A stretch of DNA of 47,214 nucleotides, from contig NZ_JAIQDG010000056.1 in assembly GCF_020037125.1 (NCBI RefSeq), forward strand, positions 1 to 47,214. The letters run 5' to 3'. Every line of letters starts with the position of its first letter. Within the stretch, counting starts at the first letter, position 1. Shown here piece by piece: positions 16,278 through 25,287 of the stretch. Below the pieces are notes generated by a model. The model searched no databases. It was not told the origin of the DNA and was given only the letters and a program-made list of their open reading frames with translations. This DNA comes from Myxococcus sp. RHSTA-1-4. Lineage in GTDB: Bacteria; Myxococcota; Myxococcia; Myxococcales; Myxococcaceae. The translations under genes and the position numbers were made by a program.

Positions 16278-16302
16278 GGGCCGCCGCGTTTCACGGCGGC
16301 CC
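16278..16302. terminator. Bidirectional terminator hairpin
   Basis: A perfect 9-bp stem, GGGCCGCCG (16278-16286) with CGGCGGCCC (16294-16302), closes a 7-base loop. It sits exactly between the convergent acetyltransferase and DUF4286 stops, so it can act on both strands. Confidence 0.65.
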
Positions 16303-16313
16303 GCGCGGGTGCT

Positions 16314-16634
16314 TCAGAAACGTTTCACCTCGGTGAGGACCTGCCGGGAGTGGCGGGTGACGGAGCCGAAGCGCGCCTCCGAATCCCCCCTCAGGCGTTT
16401 CGCGGCCTCGCTGGCCGAGTAGCGACGCACCGCGTCCAGGTCGGTCAGCTCGTAGTGGCACACGTAGCGCGCCCAGCCGTCCTTCGCGGGCTCGGTGTCG
16501 CGCCACTTGCGGCAGGAGCGGAAGCCCGGCTCGCGCAGCACCTCGGGCACGTGGATGTCCTCGTGCCAGCGGTTCCACGCCTCCTCGGCGCCGGGCTCCA
16601 CCTCGATGACCACCGTGTAGAGGGCGGGCGTCAC
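16314..16634 (-). CDS. DUF4286 family protein
   Basis: A 106-residue ferredoxin-like (ABM-type) small protein: ALYTVVIEVEPGAEEAWNRW, then WHEDIHVPEVLREPGFRSCR, then WARYVCHYELTDLDAVRRY. This order matches DUF4286, related to small monooxygenase folds; the function is unknown. It starts at a GTG that overlaps the stop of the upstream lipoprotein gene by 4 bp (GTGA), so the two are translationally coupled. Confidence 0.75.
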   Translation of the reverse strand: MTPALYTVVIEVEPGAEEAWNRWHEDIHVPEVLREPGFRSCRKWRDTEPAKDGWARYVCHYELTDLDAVRRYSASEAAKRLRGDSEARFGSVTRHSRQVLTEVKRF

Positions 16635-17869
16635 GGCTTCGCCCCCGGCACCCAGGCGCCCCAGCCCGCCAGCCGGGTGCTGTCCACGGGCTCGCGCCTG
16701 CCGGCGGGCGTGGTGCGGTAGAGCGTCTCGCTGAGCATCTGGAAGCGGGTCTCGTGGGCCAGCCCGGCCAGCGCGCCGTCCCACGGGTCGGCGGCGTACG
16801 CCACGGCGCGCAGCCCCGGAGTGCCGTCCACGCGCTCCGCCACGTCGTACCGCAGCGCCGGCACCTGCCGCTCACCCACGGCCACCGAGTCGCGCACCGG
16901 GGAGATGGCGCCCGCCGGCCGGGGCGGCCACTCCCTCGCCATGCCCACCGCGTCCAGCGCCAGGGCCAGCACCGCCTCCTCCAGCGGCTGGACCTCCGCC
17001 TGCGCGAAGTCCGGGCACGGCGCGCCGCCCTGCGCGGGAGTCCCCTCCTGGCGAAGCACATGGCCGCGCTCCGCGCCCAGGCAGGTGCGCTTCACGGACT
17101 GCGTGCCGTCCGGCTCCGTCCGCACGTCGTACCAGGTGCCCGGGCCCAGCGGCAGCGTCAGCGCGGGCACCGTGCCGGTGCCGCCCCCGCTGCCCTGGCG
17201 CGCCTCCATGAGGGTGAGCTGCGAGCTTCCGCCGGAGCCGAAGCCGGACAGCGTGGTGCTCGCGTCGAGCAGCCCGTTGGTGAGGTACAGCGGGCCGGGC
17301 TCCACCGCGTACAGCCGGTTCTGGAGCGGCCCGTCCACCATGCGCTGGTCGTTGAGGTAGCGCTTCGCCTCCCAGGTGCGGCCGGCGGCGGTGGGCTGCT
17401 CGGTGCTCTCCACGCCCTCGCGCGGCACGTCCAGCGGCCGCGTCACGTCCGAGCGCACCGGCACCACCAGCGAGCGTGCAAGGCCCGGCAGCGGCAGCGG
17501 CGAGCCCGAGTCGCCGGTGAAGGAGAGGCTGAGCCACACCCAGGGCGCCTCCACCGCCACCACCTCCAGCGCCACCACGCCCGCCACCGCGACGGTGGGC
17601 TGCTGGGTGCGGCCTCCACCGCGGTTGGCGGAGAAGGCGTACGTCACCCGGTCGCCCACGCGGGCGCGCTGCCAGGGGGACGTGCCGCGCCCGGGCGTCT
17701 CCGGCGTGGAGGACTCCGGCGTGGACACGGCCCCGGTGTCCTGGCCCACGGTGGTGCCGTCGGAGGGGCGGGAGACCTGCGGCTCCACGCTCTTGCAGCC
17801 GGGGCCGAGGGCCAGCGCCGCGCACAGCAGCGCGGGCCGGGACAGGAGGGAAGCGGTGGAAATTCGCAT
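16631..17869 (-). CDS. Hypothetical lipoprotein
   Basis: The 412-residue protein has a lipoprotein signal ending in ALALGPGC (C25). A Ser/Thr/Pro-rich linker follows to about 65, then a beta-rich domain (ARVGDRVTYAFSANRGGG, then APWVWLSLSFTGDSGS). The mature protein has three cysteines in a short span (KRTCLGAERG, then APCPDF). It resembles lipoproteins seen in other myxobacteria, but I cannot name a characterised family. It is translationally coupled to the DUF4286 gene. It is divergently transcribed from the DUF4139 gene. Confidence 0.75.
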   Translation of the reverse strand: MRISTASLLSRPALLCAALALGPGCKSVEPQVSRPSDGTTVGQDTGAVSTPESSTPETPGRGTSPWQRARVGDRVTYAFSANRGGGRTQQPTVAVAGVVALEVVAVEAPWVWLSLSFTGDSGSPLPLPGLARSLVVPVRSDVTRPLDVPREGVESTEQPTAAGRTWEAKRYLNDQRMVDGPLQNRLYAVEPGPLYLTNGLLDASTTLSGFGSGGSSQLTLMEARQGSGGGTGTVPALTLPLGPGTWYDVRTEPDGTQSVKRTCLGAERGHVLRQEGTPAQGGAPCPDFAQAEVQPLEEAVLALALDAVGMAREWPPRPAGAISPVRDSVAVGERQVPALRYDVAERVDGTPGLRAVAYAADPWDGALAGLAHETRFQMLSETLYRTTPAGRREPVDSTRLAGWGAWVPGAKP

Positions 17870-17971
17870 GTCGTGCGACCTCGTGGCGGGGCCTGGGATT
17901 GCGCGACCCCTGGCGGGGCTTGATACACCGTGGCACTGGCCGTTCCCAACAATCCTGGAGTTTCACGCCTC

Positions 17972-19969
17972 ATGCCCACGAACCTGCCCATCCGCCGTGT
18001 CGTCCTCTACAAGCATGGAGTCGGCTACTTCGAGCGCCGGGGAAAGGTGAGCGGCAGCGAGACGCTCCACCTGGACTTCAAGGCGCGCGACATGAACGAC
18101 GTCCTGAAGTCGCTGACGGTGCTGGACTTGTCGGGCGGCTCGGTGTCGGCGGTGAGCTACGACTCCACCAAGCCGCTGGAGCAGCTCCTGGCGGAGGCCA
18201 CCATCCGCATCCCCGAGGACGGCAGCCTCACGGCGTTGCTGGGGCAAATCAAGGGCGCGCGGGTGCGGGCGCGCGTGGGCGGCGGCCAGGTGGAGGGCTC
18301 CATCATCGGCCTGGACTCCCTCGCGGTGGCGGCGGGGGAGACGAGCGTGGTGCGCCCCTTCCTGTCGCTGCTGGTGGGCGGCTCGCTGCGCACCTTCGAC
18401 GTGCTGGAAATCTCCGAGCTGGAGTTCCTGGACGAGACGGTCCGCAAGGACCTGGAGTTCTACCTGGCCACGGTGCTGTCCTCGTACAAGAAGGACACCA
18501 AGCGGATGGCCATCCTCACCGCGGGCCAGGGCGAGCGCGAGCTGTTCGTCAGCTACGTGCTGGAGGCGCCGGTATGGAAGACGAGCTACCGCATCCTCCT
18601 GGACGAGGGCGAGCCCCCGCTGCTCCAGGGCTGGGCGCTGGTGGACAACACCGGTGACGAGGACTGGGTGGACGTCCAGTTGTCGCTCATCGCCGGGCTG
18701 CCGGTGTCCTTCGTGCACGACCTCTACAACCCCCGCTACATGAAGCGGCCGGTGGTGGAGGTGAGGACGGAGGCGGCCGCCGCGCCGGTGATTCCGGAGG
18801 AGGGGTACGGCGCCATGGACATGGCAGCGGCGCCCATGGCGGTCGCGGCGCCTCCGCCTCCCGCGCCCTCGATGGCCCCGGGAGGGCCCCGGAGGGCCCG
18901 GGCGGAGAAGGCGCTCATCGGCGGCCCGGCCGGGGGGCCCCGGCTGCGCGAGGCCATGGAGCAGAGCGTGGCGGTGACGACGCTGACGAAGGAGGTGGGG
19001 GACCTCTTCGAGTACGGCGTGGACCGGCCGGTGACGGTGCACCGCAACCAGAGCGCGCTGGTGCCCATTCTGCACAAGGCCTTCGAGGGCCGGCGGGTGC
19101 TCCTCTACAACCGGACCACGCGCGAGAAGAACCCCATGGCCTGCATCGAGCTGAAGAACACCACGGGCCTGACGCTGGAGGGCGGCCCGGTGACGGTGAC
19201 GGAGGACGAGCGCTACGTGGGCGAGGCGATGCTGGACACCATGAAGCCGCACGACAAGCGCTTCGTGCCGTACGCGGTGGAGCTGGGGTGCGTGGTGTCG
19301 GTGGAGGACCGGACGGAGGACGGCCCGGTGTTCCGCGTGGTGGTGAGCCGGGGCACGCTGGTGGTGGAGTACTTCCACGTGCGGCAGACGAAGTACCTGG
19401 TGCGCAACAAGGCGCCGCGGCCGCAGGTGCTGTACGTGGAGCACCCGCGCACGGGCTGGGAGCTGATGAAGGACGCTCCGGAGCCGGCGGAGACGACGGA
19501 CGGCTTCTGGCGCTTCAAGCGCGAGCTGGCCGCCACCTCGCAGGACGAGCTGGTGGTGTCCGAGCGCACGCGCGGCCAGCGCCAGTACCTCCTCTCCAAC
19601 GTGGGGCTGGACGAGGTGGCGTACTTCGTGTCGTCGCGCTACGTCGACCGGCAGGTGGCGGACGCGCTGCGCGAGGTGGTGGCCATCCGCGAGCGGGTGG
19701 CGGCGCTGTCCCAGGACGAGCAGCGCCTGACGGCGGAGCGGGACCAGCTCTTCAAGGACCAGGAGCGCATCCGCTCCAACATCGAGTCGCTGAAGAGCGG
19801 CGTGTCGCAGCGCGAGCTGGCGGAGCGCTTCGTCGCCAAGCTCAACGAGCAGGAGGACCGGCTGGAGGCCATCGGCCGTGAGCTGGAGCGCCTCATGAAG
19901 GAGCGGCAGGCCGCGCAGCAGGAGCTCAACCGCCGCATCCAGTCCCTCAGCTACACGGCGGAGCTGTAG
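17972..19969 (+). CDS. DUF4139 domain protein with C-terminal coiled coil
   Basis: The 665-residue protein begins with RRVVLYKHGVGYFERRGKVS, a signature seen in DUF4139-type proteins. The central DUF4139 region includes VLEAPVWKTSYRILLDEGEP. A Pro/Ala-rich linker lies at about 275-310. A second beta domain runs to about 565, and the last 95 residues form a coiled coil rich in Glu, Arg and Gln. There is no signal peptide or membrane helix. The ATG at 17972 follows a CTGGAG site. The function is unknown; the coiled coil suggests oligomerisation. Confidence 0.82.
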   Translation: MPTNLPIRRVVLYKHGVGYFERRGKVSGSETLHLDFKARDMNDVLKSLTVLDLSGGSVSAVSYDSTKPLEQLLAEATIRIPEDGSLTALLGQIKGARVRARVGGGQVEGSIIGLDSLAVAAGETSVVRPFLSLLVGGSLRTFDVLEISELEFLDETVRKDLEFYLATVLSSYKKDTKRMAILTAGQGERELFVSYVLEAPVWKTSYRILLDEGEPPLLQGWALVDNTGDEDWVDVQLSLIAGLPVSFVHDLYNPRYMKRPVVEVRTEAAAAPVIPEEGYGAMDMAAAPMAVAAPPPPAPSMAPGGPRRARAEKALIGGPAGGPRLREAMEQSVAVTTLTKEVGDLFEYGVDRPVTVHRNQSALVPILHKAFEGRRVLLYNRTTREKNPMACIELKNTTGLTLEGGPVTVTEDERYVGEAMLDTMKPHDKRFVPYAVELGCVVSVEDRTEDGPVFRVVVSRGTLVVEYFHVRQTKYLVRNKAPRPQVLYVEHPRTGWELMKDAPEPAETTDGFWRFKRELAATSQDELVVSERTRGQRQYLLSNVGLDEVAYFVSSRYVDRQVADALREVVAIRERVAALSQDEQRLTAERDQLFKDQERIRSNIESLKSGVSQRELAERFVAKLNEQEDRLEAIGRELERLMKERQAAQQELNRRIQSLSYTAEL

Positions 19970-20014
19970 CCGCGGCGGGGGCTCGCGGGGGGAACGCAGG
20001 CGACCCGGTCCGGC

Positions 20015-20587
20015 CTAACCGGAGATGATGCGCCAGCGCAGGGAGCCGTCGGCTCCGGGCGCGATGACCTCCACGCGGGGGTTCTTCGCGCTCGAGCACT
20101 CCAGGTAGGCCTTGAAGCCACCGGCCAGCTCGTTGAGCGACACCGGCGTCTGGTAGGAGAACTGGCGCAGCGTCAGCACGCCCGTGCCGTTCTCCTCCGC
20201 GTGCAGCAGCTCGCCCTGGTCGCAGTACGAGCGCCACATGCGCCGCGCCATTCCCAGCACCATGGCCGGCGTGGTGAAGCGCAGCACCATCTTGAAGATG
20301 GAGTGGATGTCGCGCAGCGTCACCTCGTAGCCAATCGTCTGCGCGCCCGCGGGGTTGCCCTCGAAGTGCTGGTTCACCACGTGCTGGACGATGCCGAAAT
20401 AGGTCTCCACCGGCACCCAGCCCACGGCGAGCGTCGTCCGCGGGTCCGTATGGGTCCGCAGCTGCGGTGTCAGCGACTCCACCGCCGCGCGAGCGGTCTC
20501 CTCCCCGAACCGCTCGTGCACGTAGGCGAGCAGGTTCTGGACGGTGAAGCCTTTGTAATGAACTCCAGACAATGCATCAGATGTCAC
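20015..20587 (-). CDS. Hypothetical alpha/beta protein, DUF2378/heme-NO-binding-like layout
   Basis: The 190-residue protein starts at a GTG. Helical segments (FTVQNLLAYVHERFGEETAR, then VETYFGIVQHVVNQHF) are followed by RRMWRSYCDQGELLHA, a strand GVLTLRQF, a helix GGFKAYLECS and a final strand pair ending in LRWRIISG. That order parallels the DUF2378 protein at 33264-33821 and the general H-NOX/V4R type of fold. I cannot see a heme-binding histidine with certainty. A myxobacterial paralogue family is plausible, but the function is unknown. Confidence 0.55.
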   Translation of the reverse strand: MTSDALSGVHYKGFTVQNLLAYVHERFGEETARAAVESLTPQLRTHTDPRTTLAVGWVPVETYFGIVQHVVNQHFEGNPAGAQTIGYEVTLRDIHSIFKMVLRFTTPAMVLGMARRMWRSYCDQGELLHAEENGTGVLTLRQFSYQTPVSLNELAGGFKAYLECSSAKNPRVEVIAPGADGSLRWRIISG

Positions 20588-20779
20588 GGCCAGAGGCCCC
20601 CCGCGCCATCCGGTGGGCTGAAGTAGCCCGGCCGGAGAGTGGCGGCGATTCTGTATGCTAGAGCACCCTTCAACTCTGCGAAAATAGCTGGCAGTGAAGC
20701 TTGCGGCATGGCGGGGAAGTCGCGGCTACCTGTCTTTAGGGGCAGCAACCTTCCCGGAGTATTCCGAGCTGTGTGGCCG

Positions 20780-20803
20780 CCACACTGAATCACTACAGTG
20801 TGG
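20780..20803. terminator. Perfect 8-bp hairpin downstream of amidohydrolase gene
   Basis: CCACACTG (20780-20787) pairs with CAGTGTGG (20796-20803) around an 8-base loop. It lies about 40 bp past the stop of the amidohydrolase gene (minus strand) and upstream of the 20015-20587 gene. A further GTGTGG at 20771-20776 could pair alternatively with the central CCACAC. No T-run is present. Confidence 0.45.
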
Positions 20804-20842
20804 CTGGCCGACTACTTCCCTGTCCCGGACCTGAAGCGAGGT

Positions 20843-22543
20843 TCACCTCGCGGGCGCGCGGAAGACCTCGGTGCCCGCCACCACCGTCAGGCGGACGGTG
20901 GCGCCGGGGAGCTCGGCCGTGGGGGCGTCCACCGGGTCCACGGACAGCGCGACGAAGTCCGCGTCCATTCCGGGCTTGAGCCGCCCGCGCTGGCCCTCCG
21001 CGAAGGCCGCGTACGCGGCGCCCACGGTGAAGCCCTCCAGCGCCTCCTGGCCGCTCAGCCGCTGGTCCGGGTACCACCCGGCCTGGGGCTTGCCGCCAGC
21101 GTCCTGCCGCGTGCGTGCCGCGTACAGCCCGCCGAGCACGTCCGGGCGCTCCACGGGGAAGTCGCTGCCCAGGGCCAGCACCGCGCCGGAGGCCTTCAGC
21201 CGCTGCCACGCGTAGGCGCCGCGGATGCGCTCCGGGCCCACGCGCGCCTCCGCCCAGGGCATGTCGCTGGTGGCATGCGTGGGCTGCACGCTGGCGATGA
21301 AGCCGCCCCTGCCCAGCCGGTCGATGTCCTCCAGCCGCAGCACCTGCGCGTGCTCCACGCGGTGCCGGCCGTCCTTCGTCCCGGTGGCCTCGGCCGCGCG
21401 GGTGAGCGCGTCCAGCACCAGCGTGTTGGCCCGGTCTCCAATGGCGTGCGTGCACACCTGGAAGCCGCGGGCCATGAAGGACTTCACGCGCACCTCGTAC
21501 TCCTCGGGCGACAGCAGCAGCAGGCCCTTGTGGCCGGGCTCGTCGCTGTAGTCCTGGTGCAGCGCCGCGCCGCGGCTGCCCAGCGCGCCGTCGAGGCTGA
21601 GCTTCACCGCGCGCAGCGTGAGCAGCCTGCCCTGGAAGGGCCCTTCCTTCAGGTAGGCCTCGCGCTCCGCCGTCTGCCCGTCCGCCATGGCGTAGACGCG
21701 CAGCGGCAGCTTCCCGTCCCTGTCCCAGCGTTGGAGCAGCCGGAAGGTGCGCAGGTCCATGCCCGCGTCGTGCACGCCGGTGAGCCCCACCTGGGCGCAG
21801 CGGGCGAGCGCCGCGGCGAGCTGCGCCTCGTGCTGCGCGTCCGTGGGCGGCGGCAGCACCGCGAACACCAGGTCCATGGCGTTGTCGACGAGGACGCCGG
21901 TGGGCTCGCCGTCGGGGCCCCGGAGGATGCGGCCGCCGGCCGGGTCCTTCGTGTCGCGGCCAATCCGCGCGCGCCGCAGCGCCTCGCTGTTGACCCACAG
22001 CGCGTGCCCGTCCACGCGGCTGAGCGCCACCGGCGTCTTCGGGTGCTTCGCGTCCAAATCCACGCGCGAGGGGAAGGCCTTCTCCGGCCAGTCGTTCTGG
22101 TCCCACCCCCGGCCGATGAGCCACTCGCCCTGGTACGCGGTCTCCGGCGCGGCGGCGACGCGCTCGAGTGCCTCGGCCTTGGAGCTGGCGCCCTCCAGGT
22201 TCACCGTCACCAGCCCGCTGCCCAGCCCGGCCAGGTGGCCGTGCGCGTCGGTGAGGCCCGGCACCACGGTGGCGTCACCCAGGTCCACCACTCGCGCGCC
22301 CGGGCCGGCCGCGGCCAGCACCTCGTCCTTCGGGCCCGTGGCCAGCACCTTGCCCTCGCGCACGGCGAGCGCGTCCACCACCGGCCGGTCCGTATCCAGC
22401 GTCCTCACGCGCCTGGCCACGTACACCGTGGTGCCCGTGGTGGAGCCCTTGCCGGCCTCCGCCTCCGGCGCGCGCTTCGCGCAACCGGCCACGCCCGTCA
22501 GAAGGAGCACCGCACCGAAGAGTCCACCGAGTCGTCGCAGCAT
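20843..22543 (-). CDS. YtcJ-type amidohydrolase lipoprotein
   Basis: The 566-residue protein has a lipoprotein signal ending in LTGVAGC (C21). An amidohydrolase-3 domain follows: the metal pair H101-x-H103 in LTDAHGHLAGLG, the region GRGWDQNDWPE, THAIGDRANTLVLDAL and VEHAQVLRLEDIDRL, and LALGSDFPVERPDVL near the end. Family members hydrolyse amides or formamides, but the substrate is unknown. The lipid anchor places it at the membrane, probably facing the periplasm. The start at 22543 is set by the signal peptide. Confidence 0.88.
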   Translation of the reverse strand: MLRRLGGLFGAVLLLTGVAGCAKRAPEAEAGKGSTTGTTVYVARRVRTLDTDRPVVDALAVREGKVLATGPKDEVLAAAGPGARVVDLGDATVVPGLTDAHGHLAGLGSGLVTVNLEGASSKAEALERVAAAPETAYQGEWLIGRGWDQNDWPEKAFPSRVDLDAKHPKTPVALSRVDGHALWVNSEALRRARIGRDTKDPAGGRILRGPDGEPTGVLVDNAMDLVFAVLPPPTDAQHEAQLAAALARCAQVGLTGVHDAGMDLRTFRLLQRWDRDGKLPLRVYAMADGQTAEREAYLKEGPFQGRLLTLRAVKLSLDGALGSRGAALHQDYSDEPGHKGLLLLSPEEYEVRVKSFMARGFQVCTHAIGDRANTLVLDALTRAAEATGTKDGRHRVEHAQVLRLEDIDRLGRGGFIASVQPTHATSDMPWAEARVGPERIRGAYAWQRLKASGAVLALGSDFPVERPDVLGGLYAARTRQDAGGKPQAGWYPDQRLSGQEALEGFTVGAAYAAFAEGQRGRLKPGMDADFVALSVDPVDAPTAELPGATVRLTVVAGTEVFRAPAR

Positions 22544-22704
22544 CGTGTCTCGCACCTGCCTCGAAGTCCGCCCCGTCCCCCGGGACTGGCGGCGCTGCAC
22601 TCTGGCGCACCCGGTGGTGGAGGGCCAGCGCCCGCCGGTGGGCGGGCACCTCGGCGCGCCGCGGCGTGCGCGGGCCGTCACGACGCGGGCAGGCGAGGGG
22701 GCGT

Positions 22705-23475
22705 CTACGGATGGTCCGGGTGCAGCCGGTGCCGCCACGTCGTGCGCTGCGCGGTGTAGCGCGGGTTCTGGAACAGCTTGATGAGCACCACGCCGGCCAC
22801 GAAGCCGCCCACGTGCGCCCAGACGGCCACGCCGCCCGTCACCTGCTCCACCGTCATGAGCTGGGGCAGGCCGCTGATGACCTGCACCACGAACCACCAC
22901 ACCAGCACCGCCCAGGCGGGCACGGGGATGATGTGGATGAAGATGAAGATGACGAACAGCATGTTCACCCGCACGCGCGGGTAGAGCACCAGGTACGCGC
23001 CCATGATGCCGGAGATGGCGCCGGAGGCCCCCACCGTGGGCACCGGCGACGCCGGGTCCACCAGCACGTGCGCCCCCGCCGCGGCCAGCCCGCACAGCAG
23101 GTAGAACACCAGGAAGCGGAAGCGCCCCATGCTGTCCTCGACGTTGTTGCCGAAGACCCAGAAGAACAGGCAGTTGCCGATGAGGTGCATCCACCCGCCA
23201 TGCAGGAACATGGAGGTGATGGGGGTGAGGCGGTTGATGGCCTCGTTGTCGATGCCACACCCGATGCCGTCCCCCATCTTCAGGATGAACCCGAGCGGTG
23301 CGCGGCCCGTCAGCTCGCCGGGCACCATGCCCAGGTCGCACACGCTCGCCGCGAGCTTGTAGGCGTCGAACCCCGCGCCCTGGATGACCACCCAGGTGAA
23401 GAGGATGGCGCCGAGCAGCAGGTACGTCACCACGGGGGTGCGCAGGGTCGGGTTGTCGTCGCTGATGGGAATCAT
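22705..23475 (-). CDS. Rhomboid-family intramembrane serine protease
   Basis: The 256-residue membrane protein has about six helices. The rhomboid active site is present: H97-L-I-G-N101 in WMHLIGNCLFFW, the nucleophile S151 in GASGAISGIMGAYLVLYP, and the catalytic H221 in WAHVGGFVAG. An insertion with two cysteines (VCDLGM, GIGCGID) sits in loop 1. The family cuts single-pass membrane proteins within the bilayer. The next gene upstream is divergent, and the amidohydrolase gene begins 161 bp downstream on the same strand. Confidence 0.9.
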   Translation of the reverse strand: MIPISDDNPTLRTPVVTYLLLGAILFTWVVIQGAGFDAYKLAASVCDLGMVPGELTGRAPLGFILKMGDGIGCGIDNEAINRLTPITSMFLHGGWMHLIGNCLFFWVFGNNVEDSMGRFRFLVFYLLCGLAAAGAHVLVDPASPVPTVGASGAISGIMGAYLVLYPRVRVNMLFVIFIFIHIIPVPAWAVLVWWFVVQVISGLPQLMTVEQVTGGVAVWAHVGGFVAGVVLIKLFQNPRYTAQRTTWRHRLHPDHP

Positions 23476-23701
23476 CGCTGGCCCCCATCATGTGCACGGC
23501 TCGCCCTGGCGGGCACGGGATTGAATGCCCGGGGGGGGCGGCGCCCGAGGCGTGGCGCCGCGGAAGTCACTCGCGCCCGGCTCCTACACGCTGAGCGCGG
23601 GTGGGACGCTTGCGCCAGGAAACCATCCCTCGAGGCCTCTTGGCGCCGTGCGTCGGGTGAGGGATGGTTGCGCACCTCACATTTCCGGGGGAGTCCTGAG
23701 A

Positions 23702-24226
23702 ATGAACCTGTCGCTGTCCCGTCGTGGTGCCACGGCGCTGCTCCTGCTCGCCGCCGTTTCCCTCACCACCGCTGGCTGTGCCGGCCGCCGCCGCGAGGCC
23801 TTCCTGCACGACAAGGCCCGCGAGCACGTGTACCGCAAGCCCATCGCCGAGGTGTGGCCCCAGGCCGTCGCCCTGCTGAAGGAGAAGGGCTTCTCCTTCC
23901 GCGCCGGCAAGGAGGGCTTCGAGGCCTCGACGGAGTTCAAGATGGAGGGCGCTCCCTCCTCCCTGGGCACCACCTACGTGGCCTACCTCGTGCGCGGCAT
24001 CGAGAAGGGCCCCGGCCAGTGCTCCATCGAGTACTGGAAGCGCATCTCCACCGAGTCGCGCGGCGCCGACAACACCACCGGCCGCCCCAACGAGGTGAAC
24101 GAAGCGGGCCCGCGCACCGACACCGGCAACTTCAACCGCGAGGAGGAGCTGGAGTGGGAGCTCATCCAGCGCGTCGACACCGAGTCCGCCGCCGCGCTGA
24201 AGGCCCAGGCCGAGAAGATCGAGTAG
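23702..24226 (+). CDS. Small lipoprotein, unknown function
   Basis: The 174-residue protein has a signal ending in LTTAGC (C26). A single alpha/beta domain follows: YRKPIAEVWPQAVALLKEKG, then FSFRAGKEGFEASTEFKM, then SLGTTYVAYLVRGIEKGPGQ. This resembles lipoproteins with an NMB0537/BamC-like strand-helix order, but I cannot name it securely. It is monocistronic, and its stop lies 4 bp from the stop of the convergent rnz gene. Confidence 0.75.
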   Translation: MNLSLSRRGATALLLLAAVSLTTAGCAGRRREAFLHDKAREHVYRKPIAEVWPQAVALLKEKGFSFRAGKEGFEASTEFKMEGAPSSLGTTYVAYLVRGIEKGPGQCSIEYWKRISTESRGADNTTGRPNEVNEAGPRTDTGNFNREEELEWELIQRVDTESAAALKAQAEKIE

Positions 24227-24229
24227 CGC

Positions 24230-25153
24230 TCAGTCCCGCAGCGGCAGCTCGACGGTGAAGCCGTCGAAGGCCACCTCCACCGGCCCCTTGAACTCCTCGC
24301 GCGCCTGCGCGAGCAGCCTCGCGGGGTCGGTGTCGTGGCGGCTGGACAGGTGGGTGAGCACCAGCCGCCGCGCGCCCGCCTCGCGCGCCACCCGTCCCGC
24401 CTCGCGCGCCGTGGAGTGGCGCGTCTCCAGCGCCCGCTCCTGCTCGTCGTCGGAGAAGGTGGACTCGTGGACCAGCAGGTCCGCGTCCTTCGCCGCGCGC
24501 ACCACGGAGGCGCACGGGCGCGTGTCCCCGGAGATGACCAGCCGGCGCCCGGGCCGCGCCGCGCCCAGCACGTCCTCCGGCCGCACCACCCGCCCGTCCG
24601 CCAGCGTCACCGCCTCGCCCTTCTGCAGCTTCCCGAAGCTGGGGCCCTCCGGCACGCCCAGCGCCCGCGCCTTCTCCAGGTTGAAGCGCCCCGGCCGCTC
24701 GTCCTCCACCAGCGCGTACGCCAGCGCGTTGATGCGGTGGTCCACGCCCACCGCGTGGATGGAGTAGCCGTCGCGGCGCATCACGTCCCCGTCCTTCACC
24801 TCGATGATTTCCACCGGGAAGGCCAGCGACTCCAGCCCCAGGTGCACGGCCTGGTGCAGCAGCCGCTTCGCGGGGGGCGGGCCGTACAGGCGCATGGGCT
24901 CGGTGCGCCCCATCATCCCCAGCGTGCGCAGGAAGCCGATGATTCCCAGGTAGTGGTCCGCGTGGAAGTGCGTGAAGAACACCGCGTCCACGGTGAAGCC
25001 GGTGCCGAAGCGCACCATCTGCCGCTGGCTGCCCTCGCCGCAGTCGAAGAGCAGCAGGTCCGCGTCCGCCTTCACCGCGAGCCCGGACAGGTTGCGGTGC
25101 AGCGTGGGCTGCGCGGCGGAAGTGCCGAGGAAGGTGAGCCTGAGGAGGGACAT
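24230..25153 (-). CDS. rnz: Ribonuclease Z
   Basis: The 307-residue metallo-beta-lactamase-fold nuclease opens with LRLTFLGTSAAQPTLHRN. It has the zinc motif H62-F-H64-A-D66-H67 in FFTHFHADHYLGIIGF, plus VISGDTRPC, HESTFSDDEQE, HSTAREAGRVAREAG and LTHLSSRH, all standard for RNase Z. It processes the 3' ends of tRNA precursors. The start at 25153 has a GGAAG ribosome site; the ATG at 25168 is too far upstream of family similarity. It is divergent from the DUF2293 gene. Confidence 0.95.
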   Translation of the reverse strand: MSLLRLTFLGTSAAQPTLHRNLSGLAVKADADLLLFDCGEGSQRQMVRFGTGFTVDAVFFTHFHADHYLGIIGFLRTLGMMGRTEPMRLYGPPPAKRLLHQAVHLGLESLAFPVEIIEVKDGDVMRRDGYSIHAVGVDHRINALAYALVEDERPGRFNLEKARALGVPEGPSFGKLQKGEAVTLADGRVVRPEDVLGAARPGRRLVISGDTRPCASVVRAAKDADLLVHESTFSDDEQERALETRHSTAREAGRVAREAGARRLVLTHLSSRHDTDPARLLAQAREEFKGPVEVAFDGFTVELPLRD

Positions 25154-25287
25154 GCCGGCGCTTCCCACGCGAAGAGGACCTCCAGCGCCAGGGTGCGGCG
25201 CGAGGCGGCCATTTACCAGGGTTGGACGCGCCCGTGCTTCCCTGACTGACGCTCCCTGCGCTATGAGGCCGCCCCCCCGACACTCTC

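Noticed and set aside
20689..20704. Sigma-54 promoter (TGGCA at 20689, TTGC at 20701)
   Set aside because: The spacer is one base too long and the plus strand has no gene downstream in that direction.
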